A DNA stretch of 64,000 nucleotides, from assembly GCF_003634315.1 (NCBI RefSeq), contig NZ_RBXL01000001.1, forward strand, positions 3,514,501 to 3,578,500, read 5' to 3'. The DNA comes from Thiocapsa rosea. GTDB taxonomy: Bacteria; Pseudomonadota; Gammaproteobacteria; Chromatiales; Chromatiaceae. Position numbers and translations under genes: made by a program. Positions 25,125 to 34,999 of the stretch are shown here, in pieces. Under the pieces are notes generated by a model. That model was not told the DNA's origin. It did no database searches and saw only the letters and a program-made list of their open reading frames with translations. How positions within the stretch are numbered: position 1 is the first letter of the stretch; each line of letters begins with the position of its first letter.

Positions 25125-26564
25125 ATGACTGACCACACCATCTGGATGGCGGCCCTTCTGGCGGTGGAACTCGCCGCACAAGTCGCCACCGTGGCACACC
25201 TGCTGCTCAGCCGTCGCGACGTTCCTTCCACCGTCGGTTGGGCAGGTCTTGTCATTCTGGCACCGATGGCCGGGCTGGTGCTCTACTGGCTCTTCGGGAT
25301 CAACCGCATCACCCGCAAGGCCCATCGGTTGCGTCCGCAGACCTCCGAGGCCAGCGATCGGGCCGAGCTGGCCGGGGAGCGGCGCGCCCATCGTTTGCTT
25401 CAGTCCGAGTATCCGGATTTGGTGCGGCTCGGACATCTCGGCGACGCCCTGACCGGTCTGCCGTTGGAGGCCGGCAACCGGATCGAGGCCCTGATCGACG
25501 GCGATCAGGCGTACCCGCGGATGCTCGAGGCGATCGATCGAGCCGAAGAGACGGTCGGCCTCTCCACCTACATCTTCGACACGGATGCAGTCGGCCTCCT
25601 CTTCGCCGACGCACTGGAGCGGGCACATCGCCGGGGCGTCTCCGTGCGCATCCTCGTCGACGGGGTCGGCCAGCGTTACAGCCATCCACCGATGCCGATG
25701 CTGCTGCGCCGTCGCGGGATCCCGACCGCGGTCTTTCTCGCCTCCGTGCTGCCGGTGAGAAGTCAGTACCTGAATCTGCGCAACCATCGCAAGATCCTGG
25801 TGGTCGACGGACGCATCGGTTTTACCGGCGGGCTGAACATTCGCGCCGGATGTCAGATGGCGTCTTGTCCGCGCCATCCGATCCAAGACTTGCACCTGTG
25901 TGTCGAAGGCCCGGTTGTGCGTTTTCTGGTCGAGGCATTCGCCTTGGACTGGACCTTCACCACCGGCGAGCGGCTTGGCGGGGATGCCTGGTTTCCGGTG
26001 CTGTCCACCGTCGGCCAGACCCTCGCGCGCGGCGTACCGGACGGCCCGGACGAGGACTTCGACATCATCCGACGGATGATCCTGGGTGCCTTGACGACCG
26101 CGCGCGCCCGAGTCCGGATCGTTTCGCCCTACTTCCTTCCCGATCAGACCTTGACGACCGCACTCAACGTGACGGCCTTGCGCGGCGTCGAGGTCGAGAT
26201 CCTGATGCCCGAGAAGAACAATCTGAAGCTGGTGCAATGGGCCGCGCAGGCTCAGGTCGACCAGCTTCTGGAGGGGCACTGTCGCATCCGGCTCTCCCCT
26301 CCGCCCTTCGATCACACCAAGCTGATGCTGATCGACGACGCCTGGTCGTTTCTCGGCTCGGCAAACTGGGATGTCCGTAGCCTGCGCCTGAATTTCGAGT
26401 ACAACCTCGAATGCTACGATCGCGATCTGTCCCGCCGGCTCCATCATCTGGTCGATGCCAAGACCGCCGCGAGCCGGGAGTTGACACTCGGCGAGCTTGC
26501 CGACCGCTCGATTCCGGTGAAGCTGCGCGACGGATTCGCACGGTTGTTTTCGCCTTATCTTTAA
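25125..26564 (+). CDS. cls: Cardiolipin synthase (ClsA-type)
   Basis: The product is 479 residues, the usual ClsA length. Two N-terminal TM segments (IWMAALLAVELAAQVATVAH and GWAGLVILAPMAGLVLYWLF) precede two phospholipase D domains with HKD motifs: NHRKILVVDGRIGFTGG near residue 225 and FDHTKLMLIDDAWSFLGSAN near 400. It joins phosphatidylglycerol molecules into cardiolipin at the inner membrane. The ATG at 25125 lacks a strong ribosome binding site. The stop TAA (26562-26564) is the first TAA of element R5; removing R5 would leave TAG at the same place. Confidence 0.92.
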   Translation: MTDHTIWMAALLAVELAAQVATVAHLLLSRRDVPSTVGWAGLVILAPMAGLVLYWLFGINRITRKAHRLRPQTSEASDRAELAGERRAHRLLQSEYPDLVRLGHLGDALTGLPLEAGNRIEALIDGDQAYPRMLEAIDRAEETVGLSTYIFDTDAVGLLFADALERAHRRGVSVRILVDGVGQRYSHPPMPMLLRRRGIPTAVFLASVLPVRSQYLNLRNHRKILVVDGRIGFTGGLNIRAGCQMASCPRHPIQDLHLCVEGPVVRFLVEAFALDWTFTTGERLGGDAWFPVLSTVGQTLARGVPDGPDEDFDIIRRMILGALTTARARVRIVSPYFLPDQTLTTALNVTALRGVEVEILMPEKNNLKLVQWAAQAQVDQLLEGHCRIRLSPPPFDHTKLMLIDDAWSFLGSANWDVRSLRLNFEYNLECYDRDLSRRLHHLVDAKTAASRELTLGELADRSIPVKLRDGFARLFSPYL

Positions 26565-26756
26565 ACCGCGTCCAGAGCGACATGCGTCATTTTCATGTTG
26601 CGTTTGGCTTTGGAGATGTCCTCGATCTCGGTGAGGCGCGGTTTAAAATTTAATATTTTTCAGAATCTTAAACCCCGCTGGCTCCGGCGCTCGTCGGAGC
26701 CGGCGCGGCCAAGCCAATCCAACACACTACGCATACCGCACTGGGCGCGGTTTAGA
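26560..26756. repeat. Palindromic element, copy R5 (paired, full length)
   Basis: Unit 2 comes first (26560-26648; TTTAAACCGCGTCCAGAGCG to GAGGCGCGGTTTAAA), then the linker AATTTAATATTTTTCAGAATC, then unit 1 with the inner stem GGCTCCGGCG/CGTCGGAGCC and the CCAAGCCAATCCAACACA arm. The outer arms share GCG..ATGCGT. It provides the cls stop codon and lies downstream of it as a hairpin followed by an A/T run. Confidence 0.88.
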
Positions 26757-26948
26757 TGTGTTGCATTGATTGACTCGCCCATTGATTACAAAAAGTAAAT
26801 TCGTGTTATCCATCCGTATCGAGATCAATCGAGTCGATTGGAAACTTGGCGATTTGGAAACGCTGCGTTAATCTGAGAAGGAGAGGAAGGTACGCTGGCG
26901 ATCGTATGATGTCATCGCATCGCGGCGTGCAGGGAGGTACGTTATTAC

Positions 26949-27587
26949 ATGACAATCAATATTGTCGCAGCCGATAGCCACCCAATTGTTCTGATGGCGC
27001 TGGAGAACCTTCTCTCAAGCGAACCTGATCTGCATTTATCCGCATTATGCACGAATGGTGCTCAGTGTTTGGATGCCGTCCGAGAGCATACGCCCGACAT
27101 CCTGATTATCGACATCGCGATGAGCGAGATGGATGGCTTTGAGGTGTTGCGCCGATTGGCCGACCAAAATCCATCTATTCGCGTCGTGCTCTTTACCGCG
27201 TCGGTGGATGAGCATCAATTGAAGCAGGCCATGCGTCTCGGGGTTGCCGGGATCGTCCTGAAATGTATGGCGCCGTCGTTTTTGGTCCAGTGCCTGCGCA
27301 AAGTCGTTGCCGGAGGGCAATGGTTCGAGAAGGTGTCTTCCGGTCGCGCCCTCGCCTCTATGCTTAAACGCGAGGACGGGTTGCGTCAGGTCTCCGGGAT
27401 CCTGACGAGTCGCGAGATTGAGTTAACGCGACTCGTGTCCGACGGGCTCGGAAATCGGGATATCGCAGACCGACTCCACATCTCTGAAGGCACCGTCAAG
27501 GTGCACCTGCATCGCATCTACAGAAAGCTGGGATTGAAGAATCGTATCGCTCTCGGCTGCTTCGCAAGAGAAATCGGGCTGGTGTGA
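26949..27587 (+). CDS. Orphan NarL/LuxR-family response regulator
   Basis: The product is 212 residues. The receiver domain has the acidic pair (AADSHP), the phospho-Asp in ILIIDIAMSEMDGFEV and the conserved Lys in VLKCMAP. The C-terminal LuxR HTH reads LTSREIELTRLVSDGLGNRDIADRLHIS then EGTVKVHLHRIYRKL. No histidine kinase is adjacent. GGGAGG precedes the ATG by 11 bases. The upstream 190 bases and the gene itself are lower in GC than their neighbours, hinting at recent acquisition. Targets might include the secreted-protein genes that follow (inference only). Confidence 0.88.
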   Translation: MTINIVAADSHPIVLMALENLLSSEPDLHLSALCTNGAQCLDAVREHTPDILIIDIAMSEMDGFEVLRRLADQNPSIRVVLFTASVDEHQLKQAMRLGVAGIVLKCMAPSFLVQCLRKVVAGGQWFEKVSSGRALASMLKREDGLRQVSGILTSREIELTRLVSDGLGNRDIADRLHISEGTVKVHLHRIYRKLGLKNRIALGCFAREIGLV

Positions 27588-27902
27588 ACGGGTTAACACC
27601 CGCTTCTGCATCAAGACCCTATCATCGCCGTAACGCATTGCACCGGTGAACCTGGAGCGATGACGGATCCCGAAACCGGGCGCCGCAACGTTCGACCGCG
27701 GAGAAACAGACATCCGCCTGCCGACGGTGTTCGATTCGATCGATTTTCAGTTGCTTGAAAAGGGCAAACCACTCCGAAAGGGTGGGACGCAAAACCACTG
27801 GCCTACGTCTCGATCGGTCGAGATAGGGTCGCAGGGTTGCCAAGCGAACGCGACCCCTCCTGGAGTCATGCCGTTCGCACGGCACGACCTCAGGAGATTC
27901 GC
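27588..27902. other. Intergenic region before the subtilase gene
   Basis: 315 bases with no ORF I can support and no copy of the element. It should contain the subtilase promoter. AGGAG at 27890-27894 is the ribosome binding site for the ATG at 27903. Confidence 0.4.
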
Positions 27903-30065
27903 ATGTCCCGTACCGATTACAAGCCGGCTTCTCAAGCCCGGCACCAACGCCGCTCCGCACACCTCGGACTCGCCGCATCGTCCAGCCTTGCCCTCTGCCT
28001 TGCCCTCGCGGCTGGCAATCTAAGCGCAGCTCCACCTTCGGAGATCGGAAGCAACGGCCGGCAAGAGTTGCCGCTCGGACAAGCTTCGCGGACACATCTG
28101 CACGGCGCCAAATGGCTGGAGGGCCAAATTCTGGTTCGTCCGGTGCCGGGTTTGAGCTCGGAGCGCATGGGTTCGATCCTGTCGCGTGCAGGTGGTCGGG
28201 CGGAGGCTCGCATCGGCAGCCTCGATGTTTGGAAGGTCCGTGTTCCGCCCGGTGCTGAAAGCAGCGTCGTCGCCGCACTCGCATCCAATCCGAACATCGA
28301 GTTTGCAGAGAAGGATCTGGTCGTCGAGACGGCAGAAACGATTCCGAACGACCCCTATTGGAACGACCCCTACTTTTGGCACCTTCAGCATATCGATGCA
28401 CCCGTGGCTTGGGATTACGCAAGGGGCGCCGGGATTACGGTCGGCGTCTGCGACACGGGCGTCGATTCCGCCCATCCGGATCTGGCTGGGAAGCTGGTCC
28501 CCGGCTGGAATGTGGCGAGCAACACCGCCGACACCTCTCCGATCGCAGCGCACGGGACACGTGTCGCCGGCGTGATCGGCGCCGTCAGCAATAATGGCCA
28601 GGGCATTGCCTCAGCGGCTTGGGACGCGGCGATCATGCCGATCCGGGTAACCAATCGAACGGACGGTGCCGCCTCCCTCTCCGCGATTGCGGCCTGTGTC
28701 GATTGGGCCAGGCAGAACGGTGCGCGGATCGTCAACGCCAGCTATTACGGTCTTTGGGACAGCGGCGCGGTCACGACGGCGGCCGATCGGCTGCGCGCCG
28801 CCGGTGGCCTTCTGTTCGTGTCCGCGGGCAACTATGGCACCGACCCCGGCTCGGCACCCAACGCATCGATGATCGTGGTCGCTTCCATCGACGAGAACGA
28901 CGGCAAATCGTCCTTCTCCAATCATGGCGCCTACGTGGACCTCGCGGCCCCCGGCAACCGCATTTGGAGTACGGAGCCCAACCCGGACCGCTTGTATCGG
29001 CTGGTTTCCGGAACATCCTTCGCTTCGCCGCTGGCCGCCGGTGTCGCGGCTCTTCTGATGTCCGCCGACCACCGACTGAGCCCGAGTCAGGTGGAAGACC
29101 TCATCCTGCAGACCGCCGTACCCGCCGGGTGGGGCTACGACATCGGCGAGGGTCGCATCGATGCCGGCGCCGCCATGCTGAGTCTGGTGGGCACCTCGCC
29201 GGACACCACGCCGCCGAGTGTCGTGCTGACGGCGCCGTCGGCCGGGGCTAAGGTCTCCGGTGAGGTCCAGGTGACCGCGAACGCGAGCGACAACATCGGG
29301 GTCGCGCTCGTCGAGCTTCACGCCGCCGGTCAATTTGTAGCGACCGACAACGACGCGCCTTACGCCTTTGTGCTGGATACTACGGCCTATGCCGACGGGT
29401 CGCTCCAGATCCAGGTCGTCGCCTACGATTCGAACGGAAACCAGGCCGCTGCGGCACGGACGGTCACCGTCGACAATCGCATCGCAGACACCACTGCACC
29501 CATCGTGAGTATCGGGTCGCCGGCCGCGGGCGCCGAGGTCAGCGGATCAGTCACCTTCACGGCGAACGCGTCCGACAACGAAGCGGTAGCCTCGCTGCAA
29601 CTCTATGTCGCCGAGAGCCTCGCCGCCTATTGCAGCGCCACGACCTGCAGCACGACGCTCGACACGACGCGTTATCCGAACGGATCGCTTGACCTGCGCG
29701 CCGAGGCGCGTGACCCGAGCGGGAACGCTGCATCCGACGGCCGTCGTGTCGAGGTCCGCAACGTCGTTGCAGCGATCGACACGACCCCGCCGACGGTCGA
29801 CTTTGTCGGATTGCGCGACGGAGGCACGGTCCCGCAGGGCAACGTGAGGGTCTCGGTCAACGCCGCCGACGACCGCGGCGTCACCTCGCTGCGGCTCTAT
29901 ATCGCGGACGTCTTGGTGGCGAGCTCAAGCAACGGTAGCCTCAGTTACCAATGGCAGACGCGTAAGCTGCCAGTTGGGAGTACCCAGACACTGCGGGCGG
30001 TCGCATCCGACGCGGCAGGCAACAGCACGGAGCGTCGGATCGCGGTGACCATCACCAAGAAGTGA
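27903..30065 (+). CDS. Secreted subtilisin-like (S8) protease with Ig-like repeats
   Basis: The product is 720 residues from ATG 27903 (AGGAG upstream). Signal peptide near residues 20-45 (LGLAASSSLALCLALAAGNLSA). An inhibitor-like propeptide region (ILVRPVPGLSSERMGSILSR) precedes the catalytic domain. Triad: Asp in VGVCDTGVDSAHPD, His in AAHGTRVAGVIG, Ser in VSGTSFASPLAAGVAALL. Then three Ig-like repeats of about 90-95 residues, each with DTTPP or DTTAP, ANASDN and a YDSNGN/RDPSGN-type motif (about 440-720). It is of the thermitase/fervidolysin type and likely acts outside the cell or on its surface. A strong terminator follows at 30099. Confidence 0.9.
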   Translation: MSRTDYKPASQARHQRRSAHLGLAASSSLALCLALAAGNLSAAPPSEIGSNGRQELPLGQASRTHLHGAKWLEGQILVRPVPGLSSERMGSILSRAGGRAEARIGSLDVWKVRVPPGAESSVVAALASNPNIEFAEKDLVVETAETIPNDPYWNDPYFWHLQHIDAPVAWDYARGAGITVGVCDTGVDSAHPDLAGKLVPGWNVASNTADTSPIAAHGTRVAGVIGAVSNNGQGIASAAWDAAIMPIRVTNRTDGAASLSAIAACVDWARQNGARIVNASYYGLWDSGAVTTAADRLRAAGGLLFVSAGNYGTDPGSAPNASMIVVASIDENDGKSSFSNHGAYVDLAAPGNRIWSTEPNPDRLYRLVSGTSFASPLAAGVAALLMSADHRLSPSQVEDLILQTAVPAGWGYDIGEGRIDAGAAMLSLVGTSPDTTPPSVVLTAPSAGAKVSGEVQVTANASDNIGVALVELHAAGQFVATDNDAPYAFVLDTTAYADGSLQIQVVAYDSNGNQAAAARTVTVDNRIADTTAPIVSIGSPAAGAEVSGSVTFTANASDNEAVASLQLYVAESLAAYCSATTCSTTLDTTRYPNGSLDLRAEARDPSGNAASDGRRVEVRNVVAAIDTTPPTVDFVGLRDGGTVPQGNVRVSVNAADDRGVTSLRLYIADVLVASSSNGSLSYQWQTRKLPVGSTQTLRAVASDAAGNSTERRIAVTITKK

Positions 30066-30098
30066 GCCGATGGCGCATCGGCCGGTGCGGCCAAAAAA

Positions 30099-30125
30099 AA
30101 ACCCCGCCGGAATACGGCGGGGTTT
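30099..30125. terminator. Bidirectional intrinsic terminator
   Basis: AAACCCCGCCG (30099-30109) pairs perfectly with CGGCGGGGTTT (30115-30125) around a GAATA loop. A-run upstream and T-rich sequence downstream let it work for both the subtilase gene (plus) and the secreted protein gene ending at 30176 (minus). Confidence 0.85.
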
Positions 30126-30175
30126 GGTTGGGCCTCGCTTGTCAGCAAGTCCCTAAGCGCGGGTCAGCCCCGTGA

Positions 30176-31732
30176 TTACTCGGACGAGCTGTCCTCCGAG
30201 CAGTGTCCCGGTCCGGTCCGGCCGTTGTTGTAACCGTCCAGCACAGAGGCGATGCCTTGCCATTTGGACTTGACCGCACCTTTCAGCCCGGCGGCTTGAG
30301 CGGGTGTGTAGACCTTGAAGAAGTTTTTCTTCGCATCTTTCCAGGCCGCCAGGACGTCGTCCGGGATCGAGGCGCCGTTGAGCACGTTCAACTCGGCGGC
30401 GATCCACTGATGGGCAAGGCTATAGTAGACATTGCCACCCGCGGGCGGGGTCCAAAACACCTGGTAGTAGGTCTGGCCACTTAAGAAGAAGGGCGTGCTC
30501 GCGCCGCTCGGAAGGTTCGCCCAGTTGTCGTCGTAGGGCGCTTTCCCGAACTCGGAGTGGGTCTTCCAGTAGCCTTGGGTCAAGGTGCAGCCGAACTCGC
30601 ACTCTACATTTGCCGTCACGGTCCAATCGGCCGAGCCGGTCGTCTCCGTGTCGTTGGTCAGGAAGGCCGCAGTGTTGATATGGATCGTCTCGCCACACTC
30701 CAGCACCACGTCGGCGCCTTCCGTTCCGAAGGTCAGTGAATACAAGAAGGTTTTGGGCGCTTCGTCCGCGCAAACCGTTCCGAGCGGCGGAACGTTGGTG
30801 TCGGTCACGTCGATACACTCGTCCGATTCGTTGGTCGGTGTCTCGCTGAATAGGACGTCGGCCGTGGCCGTAAAGGGCTCCGTCGCGTTGGTTGCCGTGA
30901 CTGTCGCGGTGTTGACTCGGTCCGATGCATCGGGAAGGCCCGTCGAGTAGGTGCACTCGAGGCTATCGTCGGCCGGCAACGAATAGGGGAAGGTCACGCC
31001 GCAATCGACGTCCGCCGCGATGCCGTCCGAGACAACGTCCGTCACCGAAGCGATGTTGGCCGGGATGGTTCCGATGTTGTCGATCGTGATCAGGCCCGAG
31101 ACGGCCCATTCTCCGTCGGTCGGGGTCGCATCGACGTCGACGCTGTAGTTGACAGTGAATGGCGCCTGACCTGGCATCAGGGTCAGCTCGGTCTGATCGG
31201 CGCTTTTATCGATCTCCCAAGTCCATGCACGGTCAAACGTCGTGTCGGCCGTTTTGATGACCGTCAGGCTGGCCTGCGGCGGAACCAGGTCGGTGTAGCA
31301 GAACTCGATGTGACTGATGGCGTATGGCTGTCCGGTATTCGGGTTGATGGGAGAACTCAGGCCTGTATCGCCCATTGCGGCCGGTACATACTTATATTCG
31401 TTCGCGTTGGGGCCGCCTTTGACGATCACGGCATCGACATCGATCTCCGAGGTCCAGTCGAAAAAAAACCCGTCGCTGTCGATCGTTACCGTGTAGCTGC
31501 TTCCGGGATAGGTATATGTATCGGATGGTGGCGGCTCGGGCTGCGGCTTATAGCCGTTGGTATAGCCGAGGCTCGTACAGGTCGGATTTCCGTCCACAAC
31601 GGTCGGCGTAACGCTCGCAGCGGCGCTTATCTGCGGCATCATGGCTGCGCAGAGAAGCGCGATCGCGCTCAGCGCGAGGGTCGCGCTCGTGACGACTCGT
31701 GGCATCTGTTGAGACACCGATACTTGTTTCAT
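30176..31732 (-). CDS. Large secreted protein with CTLTQGYWKTH motif
   Basis: The product is 518 residues from ATG 31732, chosen for the GAGG before it and the signal peptide that follows directly (TLALSAIALLCAAMMPQISAAA). The middle part is beta-rich, with DUF11-like stretches (SLTVIKTADTTFDRAWTWEIDKSAD; VNYSVDVDATPTDGEWAVSG). Near residue 400 is GCTLTQGYWKTHSEFG, a motif seen in secreted proteins of many environmental bacteria, followed by a helical C-terminal region (HQWIAAELNVLNGASIP). Several Cys pairs suggest disulfides. Function unknown; the setting with the subtilase suggests a surface or matrix role. Confidence 0.7.
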   Translation of the reverse strand: MKQVSVSQQMPRVVTSATLALSAIALLCAAMMPQISAAASVTPTVVDGNPTCTSLGYTNGYKPQPEPPPSDTYTYPGSSYTVTIDSDGFFFDWTSEIDVDAVIVKGGPNANEYKYVPAAMGDTGLSSPINPNTGQPYAISHIEFCYTDLVPPQASLTVIKTADTTFDRAWTWEIDKSADQTELTLMPGQAPFTVNYSVDVDATPTDGEWAVSGLITIDNIGTIPANIASVTDVVSDGIAADVDCGVTFPYSLPADDSLECTYSTGLPDASDRVNTATVTATNATEPFTATADVLFSETPTNESDECIDVTDTNVPPLGTVCADEAPKTFLYSLTFGTEGADVVLECGETIHINTAAFLTNDTETTGSADWTVTANVECEFGCTLTQGYWKTHSEFGKAPYDDNWANLPSGASTPFFLSGQTYYQVFWTPPAGGNVYYSLAHQWIAAELNVLNGASIPDDVLAAWKDAKKNFFKVYTPAQAAGLKGAVKSKWQGIASVLDGYNNGRTGPGHCSEDSSSE

Positions 31733-31992
31733 GGTCTTAACCTCGTTTCTCATGGTTGGGGCGTTCTGTGTCACGATTTTCCTTTCGGCGTCTGAATTGC
31801 TGATTCACAATTGGACGCGTCGAAATCCTCCTAACTCTGATTCTCTACGCGCCTTGTTCTAGGCCCTATCGGGCCCGTTCATCCGCTGCTGTCACCTCCT
31901 CGTCATTCGTCTCATATTGCGATCTACCGATGGCTGGTGTTGCTCGACGCCTTCGGCCCCGCACTTTGCCGTGGCCTTGGTCTGTCGTCGCG

Positions 31993-33765
31993 TCAGCGAC
32001 TCAATTGAACATGGATCTCCGGCGGGTCGAAGCCGACCTCATGCTGAATTTGAGCCGTCCTTAATCCAGACGCCGCAGCGGCGAGGCGATGGACGCCCGG
32101 GCCGACTCGATCGAATCCGAACCAACCTTCCGCATCGGACGTGACGAGCCGCCGCGACCGGCTCGTCACCCCGCCTTGATCCATCTGCCACGTCAATTCC
32201 AAGCGTGAACCGGCGACAGGGGCGCCCCGGTCATCCAGGACCTGTCCGATCAGGGCATGGTCTCCCCAGTCCACCGAGATCTGCATCCGTCGGCGCTCAC
32301 CGGCACGCAATTGGATCCCGCTCGCGCTCAACTCCGGCTGCGAGCGCGTCTTGAAGTAAACCTCTCCTGCCGGAATCCGACCGAGCGTGAAGAAGCCGCT
32401 TCCGTCCGTCACGACGCGACCGGTCCAACCACTGTTCTCGGCGCTGCGCAGCTCCATCGCGAAGCCGGGGATCGGCGCGCGGTTGCCGTCGATCACAAAT
32501 GCCTCAAGTGACGCAAAGGGCTGCGGCTCGAGCGCGATCTCGAGGATCGTGGTGCCGGCCGGATCGCCGATCGCCAAGCCGCTTCGCTCGTAGGGCAGGT
32601 AGGGTCCTTCGGGCAAAACGCTCAGCCTGTATCCGCCGCCGGACGGCACGGACTCGAATGTGAAATAACCGGCCGCATCGGCGCGTGTGCCGAAGTGCTT
32701 GTTTCGGCCTCCGGAGCTGAGTCGAACAAGTTCGCCGCCGACCGGGGTGCGCTCGAGATCGGTCATCCATCCGGTGACGCGTACGGGCAGATCCTCCGGT
32801 GTCAGGACGGCGTCGAGCCGGCTTTTCGCCCCTGACCTCGCCGGTGGCGGGCTCAGAAATGCCGTCTGGTAATCCTGTGCATCGAAGCGCAGGGTCGGAT
32901 GGTCTGCCGCGGTGCCCCGTAAGGTCAGCTCGTAGCTCCCGTCGGACCGCGTAACGGATTGCCCACCCGAGCCGGTAACGCGGGCACCGCCGATCGGCTT
33001 TCCCTCGGTCGCGGAGACGATGCCGAAGACGATGACCTCTTGGGTCTTGCTCAGAACCAAGTTCGCCGAGAAGATCCCTGTCCGCACGACACTCGAGGCA
33101 TCTCGATAGTCTTTCCCCGCCTTCGTCGTGAGCCGATATTCTCCGGGCGGAAGATCCGAGAACTCGAAAAAGCCACCGCCGGAGGTCGTGCTGGATTGTG
33201 TGCCGCCGCCACGGGAGCTGCTCTTTCCGAAGAGTCGCACCCGTGTAAGCATCACCTGGATGCCGTCCAGCGCGACGCCTTCCTGGTCGAGGACCGAGCC
33301 TGCGATGGCCTCCGGAGGCATCTCTTCATCGTCGTCCGTCCCCTCGTCGTCGACTGTCCCCGGATCGCCCGGGGCGGATGTCTCATTTTGGCGGAGCGAT
33401 GCGTTGTCGCGTGCCGCAGTGCGAGAACCCGGGGCCGAGGGCGCCGGGTTGTGACCTGGATCGGAAGGGCGCCCCGCGCCCGTGCGGCTCGATGCCCCTG
33501 GCCACGCCTCGTTGTTCTTCTCCCCGGACGGCAGCGGTTCTGCGCCTGGGCCGTCGAAGGTCGTTTTCACTGCGGCCTGATGGAGACTCGAGCCTCCTTG
33601 CGTACCCTCGATCTCTTGTTGATTCGAAGGGCCGGGGACATCCGAAGTTGGCCAGGACTGACCTTCGGTTCGATCGAAACCCGCGAGGGCGATAGCAACC
33701 ACCACCGCAACAGCCAGGGTCAGCCACACACCTCGATGGACTACGGTGTTCGATTGTTTGCCCAT
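31993..33765 (-). CDS. Secreted/anchored protein with carboxypeptidase-regulatory-like repeats
   Basis: The product is 590 residues from ATG 33765 (MGKQSNTVV). One N-terminal TM (GVWLTLAVAVVVAIALAGF) is followed by about 110 residues of low-complexity, Pro/Ser/Gly/Asp-rich sequence ending in an acidic run (DDEGTDDDEEMP). The rest is about five CarboxypepD_reg-like beta-sandwich repeats, each with a pattern like IAGSVLDQEGVALDGIQV...GGFFEFSDLPPGEYRL. It is probably held in the inner membrane or exported, with the repeats in the periplasm or outside. Similar domains act in adhesion or as structural stalks. Function unknown. Confidence 0.7.
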   Translation of the reverse strand: MGKQSNTVVHRGVWLTLAVAVVVAIALAGFDRTEGQSWPTSDVPGPSNQQEIEGTQGGSSLHQAAVKTTFDGPGAEPLPSGEKNNEAWPGASSRTGAGRPSDPGHNPAPSAPGSRTAARDNASLRQNETSAPGDPGTVDDEGTDDDEEMPPEAIAGSVLDQEGVALDGIQVMLTRVRLFGKSSSRGGGTQSSTTSGGGFFEFSDLPPGEYRLTTKAGKDYRDASSVVRTGIFSANLVLSKTQEVIVFGIVSATEGKPIGGARVTGSGGQSVTRSDGSYELTLRGTAADHPTLRFDAQDYQTAFLSPPPARSGAKSRLDAVLTPEDLPVRVTGWMTDLERTPVGGELVRLSSGGRNKHFGTRADAAGYFTFESVPSGGGYRLSVLPEGPYLPYERSGLAIGDPAGTTILEIALEPQPFASLEAFVIDGNRAPIPGFAMELRSAENSGWTGRVVTDGSGFFTLGRIPAGEVYFKTRSQPELSASGIQLRAGERRRMQISVDWGDHALIGQVLDDRGAPVAGSRLELTWQMDQGGVTSRSRRLVTSDAEGWFGFDRVGPGVHRLAAAASGLRTAQIQHEVGFDPPEIHVQLSR

Positions 33766-34120
33766 AACCCACCTGCTACCTGTGGCGATCAAACTCCATC
33801 AGTGCCCTTTTTTCTTCTGAACAAAAGCTTAAATGCAGGGAGGTCGATTGAAAATATGCCCGAGTTCGTATCTTTGTATCCTTCAAAAGTGTACAAAAAT
33901 ATATCTGAAGATATATCGAGATTCGCGCTGTTCTGTAGGCTTTGGACCGGCGGATTCCGCCTTGCCATGCGCATGGCCAAGGCGGGATTGCAGGAAGGTG
34001 AGCGCGGTCTTAGGCGGGGGAGATTGAGGCGAGGGTGGTTTCTCTGGGTGGTCCGGCAAGGATGGCCGGATCCACTAAGGCGTGGTGTTACATGCCGACA
34101 CTGGATCGGCAACCGCCACG
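33766..34120. other. A+T-rich intergenic region with inverted repeat
   Basis: 355 bases upstream of the repeat-domain gene and downstream of the SHOCT gene. 33800-33920 is strikingly A+T-rich for this genome. ATATATC (33899-33905) and GATATAT (33910-33916) form a perfect 7-bp inverted repeat. Likely promoter/regulator region of the minus-strand gene at 33765. No gene seen. Confidence 0.4.
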
Positions 34121-34939
34121 CTACAGCCGCGCCAGCAGCTCGGCCTTCTTGGTGTTGAACTCATCGTCCGTGAGGATGCCCTTTGCTCTGAGATCGCCGA
34201 GGCGTTCGATGGCGGCGAAGATATCGCCCTCGTTCGCGCGTGGGTTGGACGCGGGCTGATTCTGCATGGAGCGATCCGGCGCATGGGCCGGCGGCGCCTC
34301 CACGGGTTGACCGTTGCGCAGGACGACCGGAAGGCGTCCGAGATCGATGGTGCCGTATTGGCTGCCGAAGCTGATCGAGCCGCCCATGCCTTGCTGTTGG
34401 GAAAAGCCGCCGATCTGGTGATCCAAGGTGTCGTAGACCCAGACATCGCCGCCGGTGTTCACGGCCAGGCGCCGTGCTTCGGCGAAATAGGCGTACTTGA
34501 CGTTGTTTTGACTTCCGGTCGCGTTCGGTACACCGAGCTCTTGCGGCCACCAGTGATCGGAGGGGTCAGGCACGAAGAGGTCGGATTGGCCGCGAACGCC
34601 GCCGCTGGTCTGGTTCTGAAAGGATCCACCACCTTGGCTTTGGGACTGAAAGCTCCCGCTCTGAAGCAGGCCGGGCTGGTTGGCGAGCAGGTTGGCAAGC
34701 TCGTAGCAGAGGGCGTCCACCCGGCCCTTCAGCGAGGAGTTGAACATGTCGCCGAGCATCAGCATGCCGCCCTGCATCCATTGGCCCGAGCCTCCGAATT
34801 CCGGGTGACTGAACTGGGCCATGCCGCCGTTGCCGTTGAGCACGGCGACCAGCATGTGGGTGACGGCATCCTGGCTGAATCCATGGCGCCGGGCGATATC
34901 GTCGACGATCTGTTGGCCTTGGGGTGTAAGGTGTTGCAT
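34121..34939 (-). CDS. SHOCT-domain protein
   Basis: The product is 272 residues from ATG 34939 (MQHLTPQGQQIVDDIARRHG). The N-terminal 60 residues form a helical segment ending with GGSGQWMQGGMLMLGDMF. The middle is Gln/Ser/Gly-rich. The C-terminal 35 residues are a SHOCT motif (AIERLGDLRAKGILTDDEFNTKK), a short oligomerisation helix pair. Proteins with this N-terminus and a SHOCT tail are widespread, often annotated as hypothetical; a membrane or protein-assembly role is possible. Confidence 0.65.
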   Translation of the reverse strand: MQHLTPQGQQIVDDIARRHGFSQDAVTHMLVAVLNGNGGMAQFSHPEFGGSGQWMQGGMLMLGDMFNSSLKGRVDALCYELANLLANQPGLLQSGSFQSQSQGGGSFQNQTSGGVRGQSDLFVPDPSDHWWPQELGVPNATGSQNNVKYAYFAEARRLAVNTGGDVWVYDTLDHQIGGFSQQQGMGGSISFGSQYGTIDLGRLPVVLRNGQPVEAPPAHAPDRSMQNQPASNPRANEGDIFAAIERLGDLRAKGILTDDEFNTKKAELLARL

Positions 34940-34999
34940 CTTTGGATTTCCGGGATGGGTGTTTGATGCCCGGTACGCTAACACAAGGCGGTCCTGGGT

